From contig CAMDFF010000003.1 in assembly GCA_945897315.1 (NCBI GenBank), positions 1 through 64,000 on the forward strand: 64,000 nt of DNA, in the 5' to 3' direction. How positions within the stretch are numbered: the stretch's first letter is position 1; every line of letters starts with the position of its first letter. The notes under the pieces are model-generated. The model was not told the DNA's origin. It did not search any database and was given only the letters and a program-made list of their open reading frames with translations. The stretch comes from a candidate division TM6 bacterium UASB124. GTDB taxonomy: Bacteria; Babelota; Babeliae; Babelales; RVW-14. A program made the position numbers and the translations under genes. This document shows positions 29,923 through 38,999 of this stretch, piece after piece.

Positions 29923-30453
29923 CTACACTCCCATCCGTCTGCGGGCCCTATTTTTTTTGGTGACTTGTATGAGCAACAAAGTATTAATTTCTAGTAGCAG
30001 CTCCGGATACTTTTCTCGTAGCCCTATCAATAATTGATACTCTAACTCGCATCGATCCTCTTCTGGTACTTTCGTGCAAATATCACTTACGGCTTTGCTT
30101 ATCTCAGTGGTTGTTGTTTGTTGGTCAATGAAGCTACTAAGCGTACTGGTTGATCCTTCAGCTCCTGCCTGCATGAGGTCTTCTAGGGCAAGCATGAGGA
30201 GCTGCTGTCTTTTCATGGTCTCGGCAGGGACAGTTGGCTGATATTGCCTGCTTGCGTGCTCTTGTAATATTACTGCTGACGCCCGAGGCTCAGCTTGCAT
30301 ATCATCAAGTGAGTCTAGATAACCAGCAAATACAACAGTGGCAGGTCTGGCTACGTATCGGGTCAAAGCCGCAACTATGCGACGCCCTGTTGCTTCTATT
30401 GGTGTGATGATTAATACGACAGAAAAGAGTAAAAATAGTTGTTTTATGGCCAT
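29923..30453 (-). CDS. Small exported helical protein, unknown function
   Basis: The 176-residue protein has a signal peptide (QLFLLFSVVLIITPIEA) and a mature helical part with long hydrophobic-charged stretches near the C terminus. It ends in a basic tail (KKNRARRRMGV). No family is recognised. It resembles in architecture the small exported proteins at 31704 and 32418: signal peptide, variable polar middle, helical leucine-rich end. Confidence 0.65.
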   Translation of the reverse strand: MAIKQLFLLFSVVLIITPIEATGRRIVAALTRYVARPATVVFAGYLDSLDDMQAEPRASAVILQEHASRQYQPTVPAETMKRQQLLMLALEDLMQAGAEGSTSTLSSFIDQQTTTTEISKAVSDICTKVPEEDRCELEYQLLIGLREKYPELLLEINTLLLIQVTKKNRARRRMGV

Positions 30454-30584
30454 GGATTCCCCCCCCCAGCGGCACTAATAGCTTATGACTCCCTGCTCAT
30501 AGATTAAGCAATTCTTGAGGTTCTTTTAAAGCAATCTGATTTTCATTGCTTTTCCATCCAGTGAAGGCGGGGGTTAAAAAACGC

Positions 30585-30615
30585 TTGACCCTCTCGTTGC
30601 GTGAGGCCGTATACT
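30585..30615 (+). promoter_or_regulatory. MerR-type promoter/operator with 19-bp spacer
   Basis: A -35 TTGACC (30585-30590) and a -10 TATACT (30610-30615) are separated by 19 bp. The spacer holds an interrupted dyad (CCTC...GAGG). Overlong 19-20 bp spacers with a central dyad are the known target of MerR-family activators. It drives the MerR gene just downstream, pointing to autoregulation. Confidence 0.75.
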
Positions 30616-30664
30616 CCCTTTCAGTAAGGTCAAAATAACCTCAAGCAAACGAAAGGTGGCTGAT

Positions 30665-31429
30665 GTGGCCTATACCGTCAAAGAGTTAGCCCAGATGTCT
30701 GGTGTAAGTGTGCGCACGCTTCATTTTTATGACGAAATAGGGCTGCTTAAGCCTGCGTACTGTGGGGACAATGGTTATCGTTATTACGAAGAGGAGCAGC
30801 TGCTACAGTTGCAACAAATCTTGTTTTATCGAGAGCTAGGCTTTGAATTGAAGCAAATTCATGAGCTGCTAGCGCGTAGTGATTTTGATAAAGTTGAAGC
30901 CCTGAAAAACCACAAAAAGCAGTTGTTGCAAAACAAAAACCGTATGCTTGAGCTATTAAAGACCATTGATAAAACAATTAATAAGTTAACGCAAAGGAAT
31001 GCTATGCACGATCAAGAACTATTTGCAGGGTTTAGCGAAAAACAGCAAGCGGACTATGACAAGCATGTTACCAGTCGCTATGGTGATGATGCCAAACAGG
31101 CTATTGAAGAGCGTAATGCTACGATGAGCAGGTTGTCTGCTACAGAACTTGCTCAATATAATAAAGCGTATGATGAGCTTATGCAGGAATTTGTACAGGC
31201 AATGCAAAAACGTCTTGCAACGTCATCAGCCGCTGTGCAGGAGCTAGTGCGCAAGCATTATGAATGGGAAAAGCTTTTCTGGGTGCCGGATTGTGATTCT
31301 TATAAAGCCCAAGCAAAGATGACCATAGAGTACGTATATTTGCGGGAGTATTTTGACAAGATAAATCCAGGACTCGCACAATTTTTGGCTGAAGCGATGG
31401 CAGTTTTTGCTGATCATGAATTAAAATAG
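30665..31429 (+). CDS. MerR-family regulator with TipAS-type ligand domain
   Basis: The N-terminal MerR winged helix is clear (YTVKELAQMSGVSVRTLHFYDEIGLL), followed by a dimerising coiled coil around residues 75-115. The C-terminal ~140 residues match the TipAS antibiotic-binding domain (FAGFSEKQQADYD, ending in a helical ...YVYLREYFDKINPGLAQFL region). TipA-type regulators bind thiopeptides or other amphipathic drugs and activate transcription. The GTG at 30665 is chosen because GAAAGGTGG lies 5 nt upstream; an earlier GTG at 30656 has no ribosome-binding site. No efflux target is adjacent. Confidence 0.9.
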   Translation: MAYTVKELAQMSGVSVRTLHFYDEIGLLKPAYCGDNGYRYYEEEQLLQLQQILFYRELGFELKQIHELLARSDFDKVEALKNHKKQLLQNKNRMLELLKTIDKTINKLTQRNAMHDQELFAGFSEKQQADYDKHVTSRYGDDAKQAIEERNATMSRLSATELAQYNKAYDELMQEFVQAMQKRLATSSAAVQELVRKHYEWEKLFWVPDCDSYKAQAKMTIEYVYLREYFDKINPGLAQFLAEAMAVFADHELK

Positions 31430-31567
31430 CGAAGAGAGATGGCGCTGAAATAACACCCTTTTTTAGGTAGCTGAGAGACCAGGGAATTAGCTAAATAACC
31501 TTAGTCAATTCCCTGGTCAAAAATATACCACCGACACATTATGTGAAATCAAAATAATAGCAAAAAA

Positions 31568-31669
31568 TTATTTTGAGTAAGATTCAGCTATAGCATCAAT
31601 TGAAGCAAGTGCCTCTTTCAGGCAAGCCAAAATGTCAGGTTGGTCTTTTGCTAGCCCGTGTATTTTCTT
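31568..31669 (-). pseudogene. C-terminal remnant of a small exported-protein gene
   Basis: On the minus strand the frame ending at TAA 31568-31570 encodes about 33 residues that align with the C terminus of the protein encoded at 32418-32900 (IHGLAKDQPDILACLKEALASI against ILGALAKDRKDILIELADIFAL). A TAA closes the frame directly upstream. It is a decayed paralogue. The rest of 31430-31703 contains a 12-bp inverted repeat (31477-31518) without a T run. Confidence 0.6.
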
Positions 31670-31703
31670 ACTTTATGGTTGTGTCCCCAAACTAAATTTT
31701 GCT

Positions 31704-32240
31704 TTATGACGATTGAGAAGTCCCTGCAGTCATTAACGATTTTATGATAGGAGCAAACTCAGCTAGAATCTCAGATGGCGTTTTGTCTTTTGTAAAAAAA
31801 TAGGGCAAAGATGCTAGAAGTATTTTTGTGAGCTGCTCTTCTGTGATCTCCCTATTTGCAATGCTGTATGCAAAGTCGCCTCCGACTAAACAGGTTCTGC
31901 TGATAATCCGAAGTAGTTGTGGCTGCGTTAAGTAAATAGAGCCTTCTGATCGAGATGTATTCCGACGAGATGCTATTGTTTCTTGTTGGCGATACATACG
32001 TGAGTCCCAGGGTATTTTGCAAAGAGATTGACCTTTTTGGTCGAGACTCAAAACGGTTTTGTGCTCATGATTGCTAGCTTCGGCGGCCCCGTGTACATTG
32101 CACATGTTCATTGAATATGTTAGAGCGGCAACAGCGGCTGGTAGTGATCGGCGAAAACTTCCTGCAGCAGAGAGTTTTCCTGTTAGAAGTATGAGCAAAA
32201 GTAGTGCTAGTCGCTTAGTGATGGTACGAATGAGTGGCAT
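31704..32240 (-). CDS. Small exported protein, unknown function
   Basis: The 178-residue protein has a signal peptide (LALLLLILLTGKLSAAG). The mature part has a polar middle and a helical C-terminal region (TEEQLTKILLASLPYFF...SEILAEFAPIIKSLM). No known domain is seen. It belongs to a local group of small exported proteins with similar layout. Confidence 0.6.
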   Translation of the reverse strand: MPLIRTITKRLALLLLILLTGKLSAAGSFRRSLPAAVAALTYSMNMCNVHGAAEASNHEHKTVLSLDQKGQSLCKIPWDSRMYRQQETIASRRNTSRSEGSIYLTQPQLLRIISRTCLVGGDFAYSIANREITEEQLTKILLASLPYFFTKDKTPSEILAEFAPIIKSLMTAGTSQSS

Positions 32241-32417
32241 AAAAATCTTTCAGAATTCGAGGAAAATATTTTTTATTGTTGCGATAAGAGTACTATAAAT
32301 AATGCTGAAATCTAGCAGAATTCGCATAAATAGAAATATTTTTCAAAGTATCTAATGCGTCGCGTCAAAACGAATTTTTTGAGTCAAATGGCAGCTACAT
32401 GCATTCACCGTAATGTG

Positions 32418-32900
32418 TCAGCGGTAAGTTTCTGAGTCAGTTACCGCATCTATTAAAGCAAATATATCTGCTAGTTCTATTAAAATGTCTTTGCGGTCTT
32501 TTGCTAGAGCCCCTAAAATATTTTTTTTATATCTAGTATTCCATTTCATTTCGACCATGGAAGCAGCCATTGCAGAACGTGCAGGTTTTAATACATAAGC
32601 AATATAATCATCAAGCGATCGTTCAAGCGCCATGATAAGATCTTGTGCGGATAGTGGCGAGTTAGACAAATATTCTGTGACATTGCTGTTGTCAATGAAT
32701 TCAGGATCTGTTATGACAGCACGAATGTGCGCTTCTGTTAATATGACGGTTTTTACCGTAGAGAAATCACTATCTGATGCTGAAGGTCTAAGGGCCAAGA
32801 GGCGGGGTCTGTGTCGACTAGGAGCAGAAGCATCAGTTAACAAAATTGTTCCATAGCAAAGAGTTACCAGAAGAAGCAATGTGGTTGCTCGTTTATTCAT
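32418..32900 (-). CDS. Small exported helical protein, unknown function
   Basis: The 160-residue protein has a signal peptide (TTLLLLVTLCYGTILLTDASA). The mature part is predicted helical and ends in KKNILGALAKDRKDILIELA. A broken paralogue lies at 31568. No enzymatic motif is visible. It is tandem with two other exported unknowns, which suggests a locally expanded and decaying family. Confidence 0.65.
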   Translation of the reverse strand: MNKRATTLLLLVTLCYGTILLTDASAPSRHRPRLLALRPSASDSDFSTVKTVILTEAHIRAVITDPEFIDNSNVTEYLSNSPLSAQDLIMALERSLDDYIAYVLKPARSAMAASMVEMKWNTRYKKNILGALAKDRKDILIELADIFALIDAVTDSETYR

Positions 32901-32977
32901 TGACGGCCTTTGGGGTAAAAAATAGAAAGTATTGATCTGCGAAATAATACTAAAAATTGATGGGCTTGGTCGAGTAT

Positions 32978-34336
32978 TTATCGATCTTCAGGAAATAGCT
33001 CTAAGAGCTCATAAACATTCTTAAACGCTGTAAGTGTACAGGTAGTTTTTACCTGTTGCTGCTGGGCAACAAAGACTCGGTCAAGGCCAAATTTTTCTAC
33101 CTCTTTGATGCAGATGCTAATGTGATTAATTGCTTTGAGTTGCCCCGTCAGGCTGAGCTCTCCAATAGCAACTGATCGTGTGGGGAGCGATTTTTGAAAA
33201 TAGCTTGAGAGCAGTGCAACAGCAATGCCCAAATCAGCAGAGGATTCTTTGATTTTAAAGCCACCACTGACTTTGAAAAATATATCGTGAGCGCTAAATC
33301 TGATATGCAGATATTTTTCTAAAATAGCAGCGATGAGCACGATGCGCTTGGGGTCAATGCCCGTAACGACGCGTTGCGGCATTCCAAACTTTGATTCGAC
33401 GACCAACGCCTGTACTTCCAGAAGAAGAGGGCGGGTCCCTTCAAGGCTGCATACGAGCGCAGAGCCTGCAGCGCTAGAAACTTCGCTTAAAAGTTGCTGG
33501 TTGATATTTGCTATTTCAACTAACCCTTCTTCTTGCATCTGAAAAAAACCAACTTCATTAATGGCTCCAAAGCGGTTTTTAACAGAGCGTAAAATGCGGG
33601 TGTGCCAGCGATCTTCTGCTTGCAGGTAGAAAGCTGCATCAACCATGTGTTCCAGTACTTTTGGGCCAGCCATTTCGCCATCTTTGGTGATGTGACCGGT
33701 AACCAATACTGCAATATTATTTTCTTTGGCAAAGCGCATGAGGTGAAACGCTGCTTCGCGTAGCTGGGCAATGGTTCCAGGAATAACGTTTGACTGTAGC
33801 GATAGATGGCAATTTTGAATTGAGTCAAGAATGACCATTGCAGGCTTAGCATGTGCGGCAGTGGCCAAAATAGTTTCTAAATTTGCTTCATCTGAAAAAC
33901 GTAATCGCTTACTACTAACACCAAGCCGTTGAGCGCGTCCCTTCACTTGTTCTAGTGATTCTTCGGATGAAAAATAGAGCACATCAACATAATTGGCGAT
34001 ATTATTTGCGACTTGGAGTAACAGCGTAGATTTACCAATGCCGGGATCGCCAGTTAAAATAATAAATGATCCTGGCAAAACACCACCACCAAGCACGCGG
34101 TCCCACTCTTTGATATCGGAAAGCATACGCTCTTGTTTGTTTGTTGGGATCTCATCAAGCGACATCAGGCGAGCAACCGTGCCGCGTGATACGCTTACTT
34201 TTGCAGTATTGAGAGCTTGGGGTGGAATAAAATCAGAAAAACTATTCCATTCTTGGCAGCTAGGGCAGCATCCTGACCATTTCGCACTTTGATAGGAGCA
34301 GTTAGTACAAGAAAACGCTATTTTTGATTTTGACAT
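32978..34336 (-). CDS. radA: DNA repair protein RadA
   Basis: An N-terminal C4 zinc finger (C10, C13, C24, C27), a RecA-like ATPase with Walker A GDPGIGKST (near 96-104), the RadA-specific KNRFG motif and a C-terminal Lon-protease-like domain are all present in 452 residues. RadA is a hexameric helicase acting in recombination-intermediate processing. It follows tdk by 5 bp and is therefore cotranscribed with it. Confidence 0.97.
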   Translation of the reverse strand: MSKSKIAFSCTNCSYQSAKWSGCCPSCQEWNSFSDFIPPQALNTAKVSVSRGTVARLMSLDEIPTNKQERMLSDIKEWDRVLGGGVLPGSFIILTGDPGIGKSTLLLQVANNIANYVDVLYFSSEESLEQVKGRAQRLGVSSKRLRFSDEANLETILATAAHAKPAMVILDSIQNCHLSLQSNVIPGTIAQLREAAFHLMRFAKENNIAVLVTGHITKDGEMAGPKVLEHMVDAAFYLQAEDRWHTRILRSVKNRFGAINEVGFFQMQEEGLVEIANINQQLLSEVSSAAGSALVCSLEGTRPLLLEVQALVVESKFGMPQRVVTGIDPKRIVLIAAILEKYLHIRFSAHDIFFKVSGGFKIKESSADLGIAVALLSSYFQKSLPTRSVAIGELSLTGQLKAINHISICIKEVEKFGLDRVFVAQQQQVKTTCTLTAFKNVYELLELFPEDR

Positions 34337-34341
34337 ATGCG

Positions 34342-34983
34342 TTATAGTGCGTGTTCGCGTAGAGCAAATGGCGCAGAGACAGCTAATGAGATTTCTGTTG
34401 ACTCAGGCTTACGGATTTTAAAGCATTGACGGCAACGAGCTTCATAGAAATCTGAAGCACCGACAAGAACGATTGGATCGTTATACGAAGCAGGTTGGCC
34501 ATTAACTAATCGTTGCGTGTGGTGGGCTTCATCGCCACAGCAGACACAAATAGCTTTTAGCTTGGTGACTTCATCAGCAATAGCAAGTAGATGAGGGAGT
34601 ATGCCAAAAGGTTCACCACGGAAATCAAGGTCAAGGCCCGCAACAATAACGCGCTTACCTTGATCAATCAGCTGTTCAACAACACGAACCATATGGGGCC
34701 CAAAAAAATGAATCTCATCAATGCCAACGATGTCTGTGTTATGCGTTGCAAGCTCGAGAATTTTATCAATACCTGAAGTTGTATCGTTAATGATAAAGGC
34801 AAAACGCTCTTTACCTTCATGCGAAACAATGCACGTTGGCGCTTTATTATAGCGCATGTCAATATGATGCTTGATCGTTAATACGCGTTGTTTCGCGTAT
34901 TCTGCACGACGTAATCGCCGCATAAGCTCTTCGGTTTTACCTGAGAACATAGAGCCACAAACAACTTCAAGACGACCCTTCAT
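34342..34983 (-). CDS. tdk: Thymidine kinase (type II)
   Basis: The P-loop GSMFSGKT is at residues 10-17, the lid/Walker B region has GIDEIHFFG, and two Cys pairs (CVCC and CRQC) form the structural zinc site. It phosphorylates thymidine to dTMP, a salvage route. The ATG at 34983 follows GAGGA; a TTG at 35001 would add six residues. Salvage of host nucleosides fits a host-dependent organism (inference). Confidence 0.95.
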   Translation of the reverse strand: MKGRLEVVCGSMFSGKTEELMRRLRRAEYAKQRVLTIKHHIDMRYNKAPTCIVSHEGKERFAFIINDTTSGIDKILELATHNTDIVGIDEIHFFGPHMVRVVEQLIDQGKRVIVAGLDLDFRGEPFGILPHLLAIADEVTKLKAICVCCGDEAHHTQRLVNGQPASYNDPIVLVGASDFYEARCRQCFKIRKPESTEISLAVSAPFALREHAL

Positions 34984-35029
34984 GCATATTCCTCTCAGCA
35001 ACGAAAAACTATTCTTTGTATCAGCCGCA

Positions 35030-35057
35030 AGTATAGCAGGCTTTTACCAGCGGCCAA
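35030..35057 (-). promoter_or_regulatory. Probable tdk-radA promoter
   Basis: On the minus strand a -35 TTGGCC (complement of 35052-35057) and a -10 TATACT (complement of 35030-35035) have 16 bp spacing. They lie 47 bp upstream of the tdk ATG. Confidence 0.45.
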
Positions 35058-35075
35058 ATAAAAAATCACGAATTA

Positions 35076-36596
35076 TCAAGTCCATCTGCCATAGAGATTT
35101 CTCCAGCTGCTTGGCGGATGATTTTGGCCAGGAGGGGGTGGCGGTAGAGGAGAAGGGCTTAGTGTTGGTGCGTGAATTATGTTATCTATCGCGTTGTTAC
35201 CCGCGATCTCTGGCACTGATACAGAGATCGCGGCTGCAGGAGGCTGGGGTACGGGTAGTGGATTCAATGGTGCTAGTGGCGCTGTGGCAGGCGTTATTGC
35301 GGGAGCTGGCTGTGCCGGTGCCCCACGATACCATCTTTGTGCTACGCGAGCACCCGTTACAGCGGCATTGCCTGCTGCTCGCGCTGCGGCCATTGGAAGA
35401 GTTACAGGTAATAATAACAATGTCCCCTGTGCGAAATCTTTACCCGCTTGCTCGAGTGTGCCATTGGCTTTAAGTGTTTGATCTACGCCTTCACCTATGC
35501 CAGCACCAATACCTTGGCCGGTGATTATTGCTCGTGTTGCTTGGCCATTTGCCGCCATTGCAGCTACTGCTTGTGGGTCAGGGATAAACACTGGTTCATG
35601 ATTAATTCTATCCATCGCTGCTGGGATCGCGCTAGCCACTGCTTCGGTGGTAACGCTGACAAATCCAGCCTTGATGGTCTCTTTATTTGCATCAATGTGC
35701 TTCATCATACCCTTTGCAGCTCCCTCACCACCAGCTTCAGCAAGAGACATGAGTCCATCGCCAAAAGCAGCAATAAATCTGTTGATTGCTGCAAATGCTG
35801 GGTCATAGGCATGTTTCTTAAGGAAATCATGCTGCCAATATAAAATCAACCCAAAGGCAACAACAATCAGCGCTTTGATTGCGATCTCGTTGATGCGGTT
35901 TTGCTGAATAATAGGCTGTTTTGTTTCGCACACAGCGAGCAATGTTACAAAATCTTTTATGATTAATTCATCAATTTTTTGTTCACCTAGCTGGCGATTG
36001 ATGTCCAATAGTTCGTGTTTGAGTTTGTTCATGTGCCAGAGCATGGTTTCTTTACGACTATTGAAGTGAGAATCGCCATCATTGACAATGGCAAGTACAA
36101 TGAAAGTCTTAGTGAGTAGGGTTCGGAATGGTGCAGCGACGCCTGTAGGGGTTGCAACTTTATGGCTATAAATATCATCAAGGCAGCCGAGCATGCGAAC
36201 TGATTGCTCTTGTCGTAAGTCATTTTCAGAAAGCAAGCGATGCATCTTGAGAGCGAAAAACTTATTCAGTCGCTGTAAAAGCAATAAAGCACTTTTATCA
36301 TTGCGTTTGTTCATGGCGTCAATGAGTTGCAGTAAAATAATGCCTTTGTGCTGTATATCTGCACTGAGGTTAATATCGCCAAGCACTAGTTCATTATTGT
36401 ACGATGCATCAAAATAGTTATTTGCTACGAGCTGGTAGTAATACTCTTTTAGCGTGCTTTCTGCAGTATTGAGGCCCTGTGAGAGAGGCTGAGTAAATTC
36501 AGATGGCTCATCAAAAGCATTATTCATTGCTAATAAGAAGCATGGCTGTATCAAAATAATGAGCGCACAATAGATAGCTCTTGGGATAATTATCAT
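35076..36596 (-). CDS. Exported protein with membrane segment, Ala-rich region and proline-rich tail; unknown function
   Basis: The 506-residue protein has an N-terminal signal (AIYCALIILIQPCFLLA) and a helical first half. A single hydrophobic segment, ALIVVAFGLILYW, lies near residue 245. A Gly/Ala-rich amphipathic stretch follows (about 330-420). The C-terminal ~90 residues are dominated by Pro and Ala (for example PLNPLPVPQPP and PSPLPPPPPG). Such tails often bind SH3, WW or profilin-type partners in eukaryotes; a host-facing role is only a guess. No family is recognised. It runs in the same direction as tdk-radA but 92 bp away. Confidence 0.65.
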   Translation of the reverse strand: MIIIPRAIYCALIILIQPCFLLAMNNAFDEPSEFTQPLSQGLNTAESTLKEYYYQLVANNYFDASYNNELVLGDINLSADIQHKGIILLQLIDAMNKRNDKSALLLLQRLNKFFALKMHRLLSENDLRQEQSVRMLGCLDDIYSHKVATPTGVAAPFRTLLTKTFIVLAIVNDGDSHFNSRKETMLWHMNKLKHELLDINRQLGEQKIDELIIKDFVTLLAVCETKQPIIQQNRINEIAIKALIVVAFGLILYWQHDFLKKHAYDPAFAAINRFIAAFGDGLMSLAEAGGEGAAKGMMKHIDANKETIKAGFVSVTTEAVASAIPAAMDRINHEPVFIPDPQAVAAMAANGQATRAIITGQGIGAGIGEGVDQTLKANGTLEQAGKDFAQGTLLLLPVTLPMAAARAAGNAAVTGARVAQRWYRGAPAQPAPAITPATAPLAPLNPLPVPQPPAAAISVSVPEIAGNNAIDNIIHAPTLSPSPLPPPPPGQNHPPSSWRNLYGRWT

Positions 36597-36748
36597 AGCA
36601 AAACCTTTTTAAGGAGAGGGTTTCTCGTGTATTACCCAGAAGTACTTCTCGGTAATATTTCTAGGGGCTTTGAAGTTTAGCCAAGCCTCCCTTATTGTCA
36701 ATTTTGAGAGCCCAAAAGCCTTATTGTCGCGATAACAGAAGGCAATGA

Positions 36749-37528
36749 TTACAAATTGGCTTTGTTTTTAAGCTCTGTGAAGTGAAGCTCTGCTTTGGCA
36801 AGATCGCCTGGTGTGTCTATACCAAAAACTTCATAATCTGTTTTGTGTACAGTTATAGAGACACCGTAATCGAGTAGCTTAAGCATTTCAAGCTTTTCAA
36901 CATCTTCAAGCTGGCTTGCACCAAATGTAGACATTGTCTGCAGAAGATCTTTCGTATAAGCGTACAGGCCGATGTGTTTGTAATATAGGTCCTGGAAAAC
37001 AAGTTCCTCAAGATTGGTGTTGTCACGTACACAAGGAATTGGAGATCGAGAGAAATAGAGAGCTTGTTCTTGTTTGTTAGTTACTACTTTTGCAATGTTG
37101 CGTGCGGTAATATCTGCAGCATGTGTGATGCGTTTTTTTAATGTCCATGCGCTTTGTTCTTCATGATCAATGCTCTGTAATAAATCAAGAATCATTGCGG
37201 GTTGAATAAATGGCTCATCTCCTTGCCAATTTACGATGATGTCTGCGTCAATTTTATCATGCCTGATAAGTTCGACAAGGCGTTCGGTACCTGATTGGCA
37301 TGTGACGGATGTGAGGATAGCCTTGCCGCCAAAACTATGCACACAATCTATTAATCGTTGGTCATCAACAGCAAAAAGTACATCATCAAAAAGCGATACC
37401 TTTGTGGCAGCATCCCAAACCCAAGAAAGCAGAGGACGTCCAGCAAGGGTTGATAACATTTTTTCGGGGAAGCGAAAGGAGGCTAATCGTGCAGGAATAA
37501 CGCAAACGATTTTTTTATTTTTGAACAT
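36749..37528 (-). CDS. kdsB: 3-deoxy-manno-octulosonate cytidylyltransferase
   Basis: The protein begins with the nucleotidyl-transferase motif VIPARLASFRFPEKML and has NWQGDEPFI and HIGLYAYTKDLL, all KdsB landmarks. It activates Kdo to CMP-Kdo for the lipid A inner core, so an LPS-bearing outer membrane is expected. The 259 residues fit the family. It is divergent from murA across a short regulatory region. Confidence 0.94.
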   Translation of the reverse strand: MFKNKKIVCVIPARLASFRFPEKMLSTLAGRPLLSWVWDAATKVSLFDDVLFAVDDQRLIDCVHSFGGKAILTSVTCQSGTERLVELIRHDKIDADIIVNWQGDEPFIQPAMILDLLQSIDHEEQSAWTLKKRITHAADITARNIAKVVTNKQEQALYFSRSPIPCVRDNTNLEELVFQDLYYKHIGLYAYTKDLLQTMSTFGASQLEDVEKLEMLKLLDYGVSITVHKTDYEVFGIDTPGDLAKAELHFTELKNKANL

Positions 37529-37569
37529 AGATACGTTCTTTCATTAACAAAATTTTGCTTGCAAAATGG

Positions 37570-37598
37570 TTCATTAAACCCTGGTTTAATGATATGAT
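37570..37598 (+). promoter_or_regulatory. murA promoter with a palindrome in the spacer
   Basis: A perfect inverted repeat, TCATTAAACC-CT-GGTTTAATGA (37571-37592), lies between a -35-like TTCATT (37570-37575) and a -10 TATGAT (37593-37598). The position fits a repressor operator shared by the divergent kdsB and murA genes. No regulator is assigned. Confidence 0.45.
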
Positions 37599-37661
37599 GC
37601 GCAGTCTACTATATTTTTTTTAAAGGTCCATACACTTCCATTTTTTATAAAGGCTTGGGAT

Positions 37662-38999
37662 ATGATAGGTCAGCATTTATTGGTAAAAAAATCAGGTCCA
37701 TTGTATGGCACAGCACATCTATACGGTGCTAAAAATGCTATTTTGGTAATTATGACGTCGCTTATTCTGACTGAGGGCACTTCAGTTCTTGAGAATGTAC
37801 CAAACAATGCTGATGTTCGCTTGATGATTGTGTTGCTTGAGCAGCTTGGTGCTTCTGTATCTTTTGATACGGAGGTAAAGAGGCTGATTGTCGATACTAC
37901 ATATATTAATAAATCTGAAGTTCATCCTGAGATTATGAATAAAATACGGGCATCAATTTTAGTGATGGGCCCATTATTAGGTAGGTTTGGTACTGCAAGC
38001 GTTGCTATGCCTGGAGGTGATTTAATTGGTATGCGTCCAATCAATTATCATCTTGAAGGATTTAAAAAATTGGGGGCTGTGGTGCAATTACAACCACCGT
38101 TTGCCTCTGCGCGTATGAGCTTGCGTGTATTGCCTTTGTCAACACGTATTGTTTTAGAATACCCAAGTGTTGGTGCTACTGAAAATATTATGATGTTGGC
38201 TAGTGTAAGCAATACAGAAACAACCATCATAAATGCTGCTTTGGAGCCAGAAGTATACGACCTTATTGATGTACTCAGAAAAATGGGTGCGGATATTACG
38301 GTAGCGCCTGCTGCGATTATTATTAAAGGGGTTGCGAAATTGTACCCTATTATTCATACAATTATTCCTGACAGACTTGAAGCCGGTACTTTGCTCTTGG
38401 CTGCTGCAATTACAGGTGGAGACATCTCTATTCCTAATGCTAGGGCAGATCATTTAGATATTTTTATAGAAAAATTACGTGCTATGGGGCATACCATAAC
38501 AACTGGTTTTGATATGCCAGAGAATACTCCTGTTGGAATTAGGATACAGGCGACAAAAACGCCTTGTGCTGTGAATATTAAAACAGCTCCTTATCCAGGT
38601 TTTCCGACAGACTTGCAGCCATTAATGATGGCGGCATTGTGTACGGCTCAGGGTATTAGCACCATTGAAGAAACTGTGTATGAAAACAGAATGATGCATA
38701 CTAAAGAGTTGAGTAAGATGGGAGCGCAAATTACGGTTGAGGGATCCACTGCTATTATTCGCGGCATTGATACGCTATATGGCAGTAATGTTATTGCTGC
38801 AGATATACGTGCATCATGCACCCTGGTACTTGCAGGCTTAATCGCCGAAGGAGAGACAAAAATTGCGGGGGTTCATCATTGGTTGCGTGGCTACGATAGT
38901 CTCGATAGCAAGCTGAACAATATGGGTGCGCTTATTAGTTTGGCTGATGATAGCATTATCGCTGTGGACGACCAGAAACAAATTCAAATATCTCTTTAG
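37662..38999 (+). CDS. murA: UDP-N-acetylglucosamine 1-carboxyvinyltransferase, Asp-type active site
   Basis: The EPSP-synthase-like fold is evident from KKSGPLYGTAHLYGAKNAIL, LEAGTLLLAAAITGGDI and FPTDLQPLMMAAL. It catalyses the first committed step of peptidoglycan synthesis. The active-site loop reads PGGDLIGMRP: residue D120 replaces the Cys (Cys115 in E. coli) that reacts with fosfomycin, as in Mycobacterium and Chlamydia MurA. Intrinsic fosfomycin resistance is therefore expected. The last 44 bp overlap the convergent atpG. Confidence 0.95.
   Translation: MIGQHLLVKKSGPLYGTAHLYGAKNAILVIMTSLILTEGTSVLENVPNNADVRLMIVLLEQLGASVSFDTEVKRLIVDTTYINKSEVHPEIMNKIRASILVMGPLLGRFGTASVAMPGGDLIGMRPINYHLEGFKKLGAVVQLQPPFASARMSLRVLPLSTRIVLEYPSVGATENIMMLASVSNTETTIINAALEPEVYDLIDVLRKMGADITVAPAAIIIKGVAKLYPIIHTIIPDRLEAGTLLLAAAITGGDISIPNARADHLDIFIEKLRAMGHTITTGFDMPENTPVGIRIQATKTPCAVNIKTAPYPGFPTDLQPLMMAALCTAQGISTIEETVYENRMMHTKELSKMGAQITVEGSTAIIRGIDTLYGSNVIAADIRASCTLVLAGLIAEGETKIAGVHHWLRGYDSLDSKLNNMGALISLADDSIIAVDDQKQIQISL

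Noticed and set aside
31477-31518. 12-bp inverted repeat as a terminator
   Set aside because: No T run follows the stem on either strand.
35179-35843. Plus-strand open frames inside the proline-rich exported protein gene
   Set aside because: They are antisense shadows caused by the Ala/Pro-rich GC-rich coding of the minus-strand gene.
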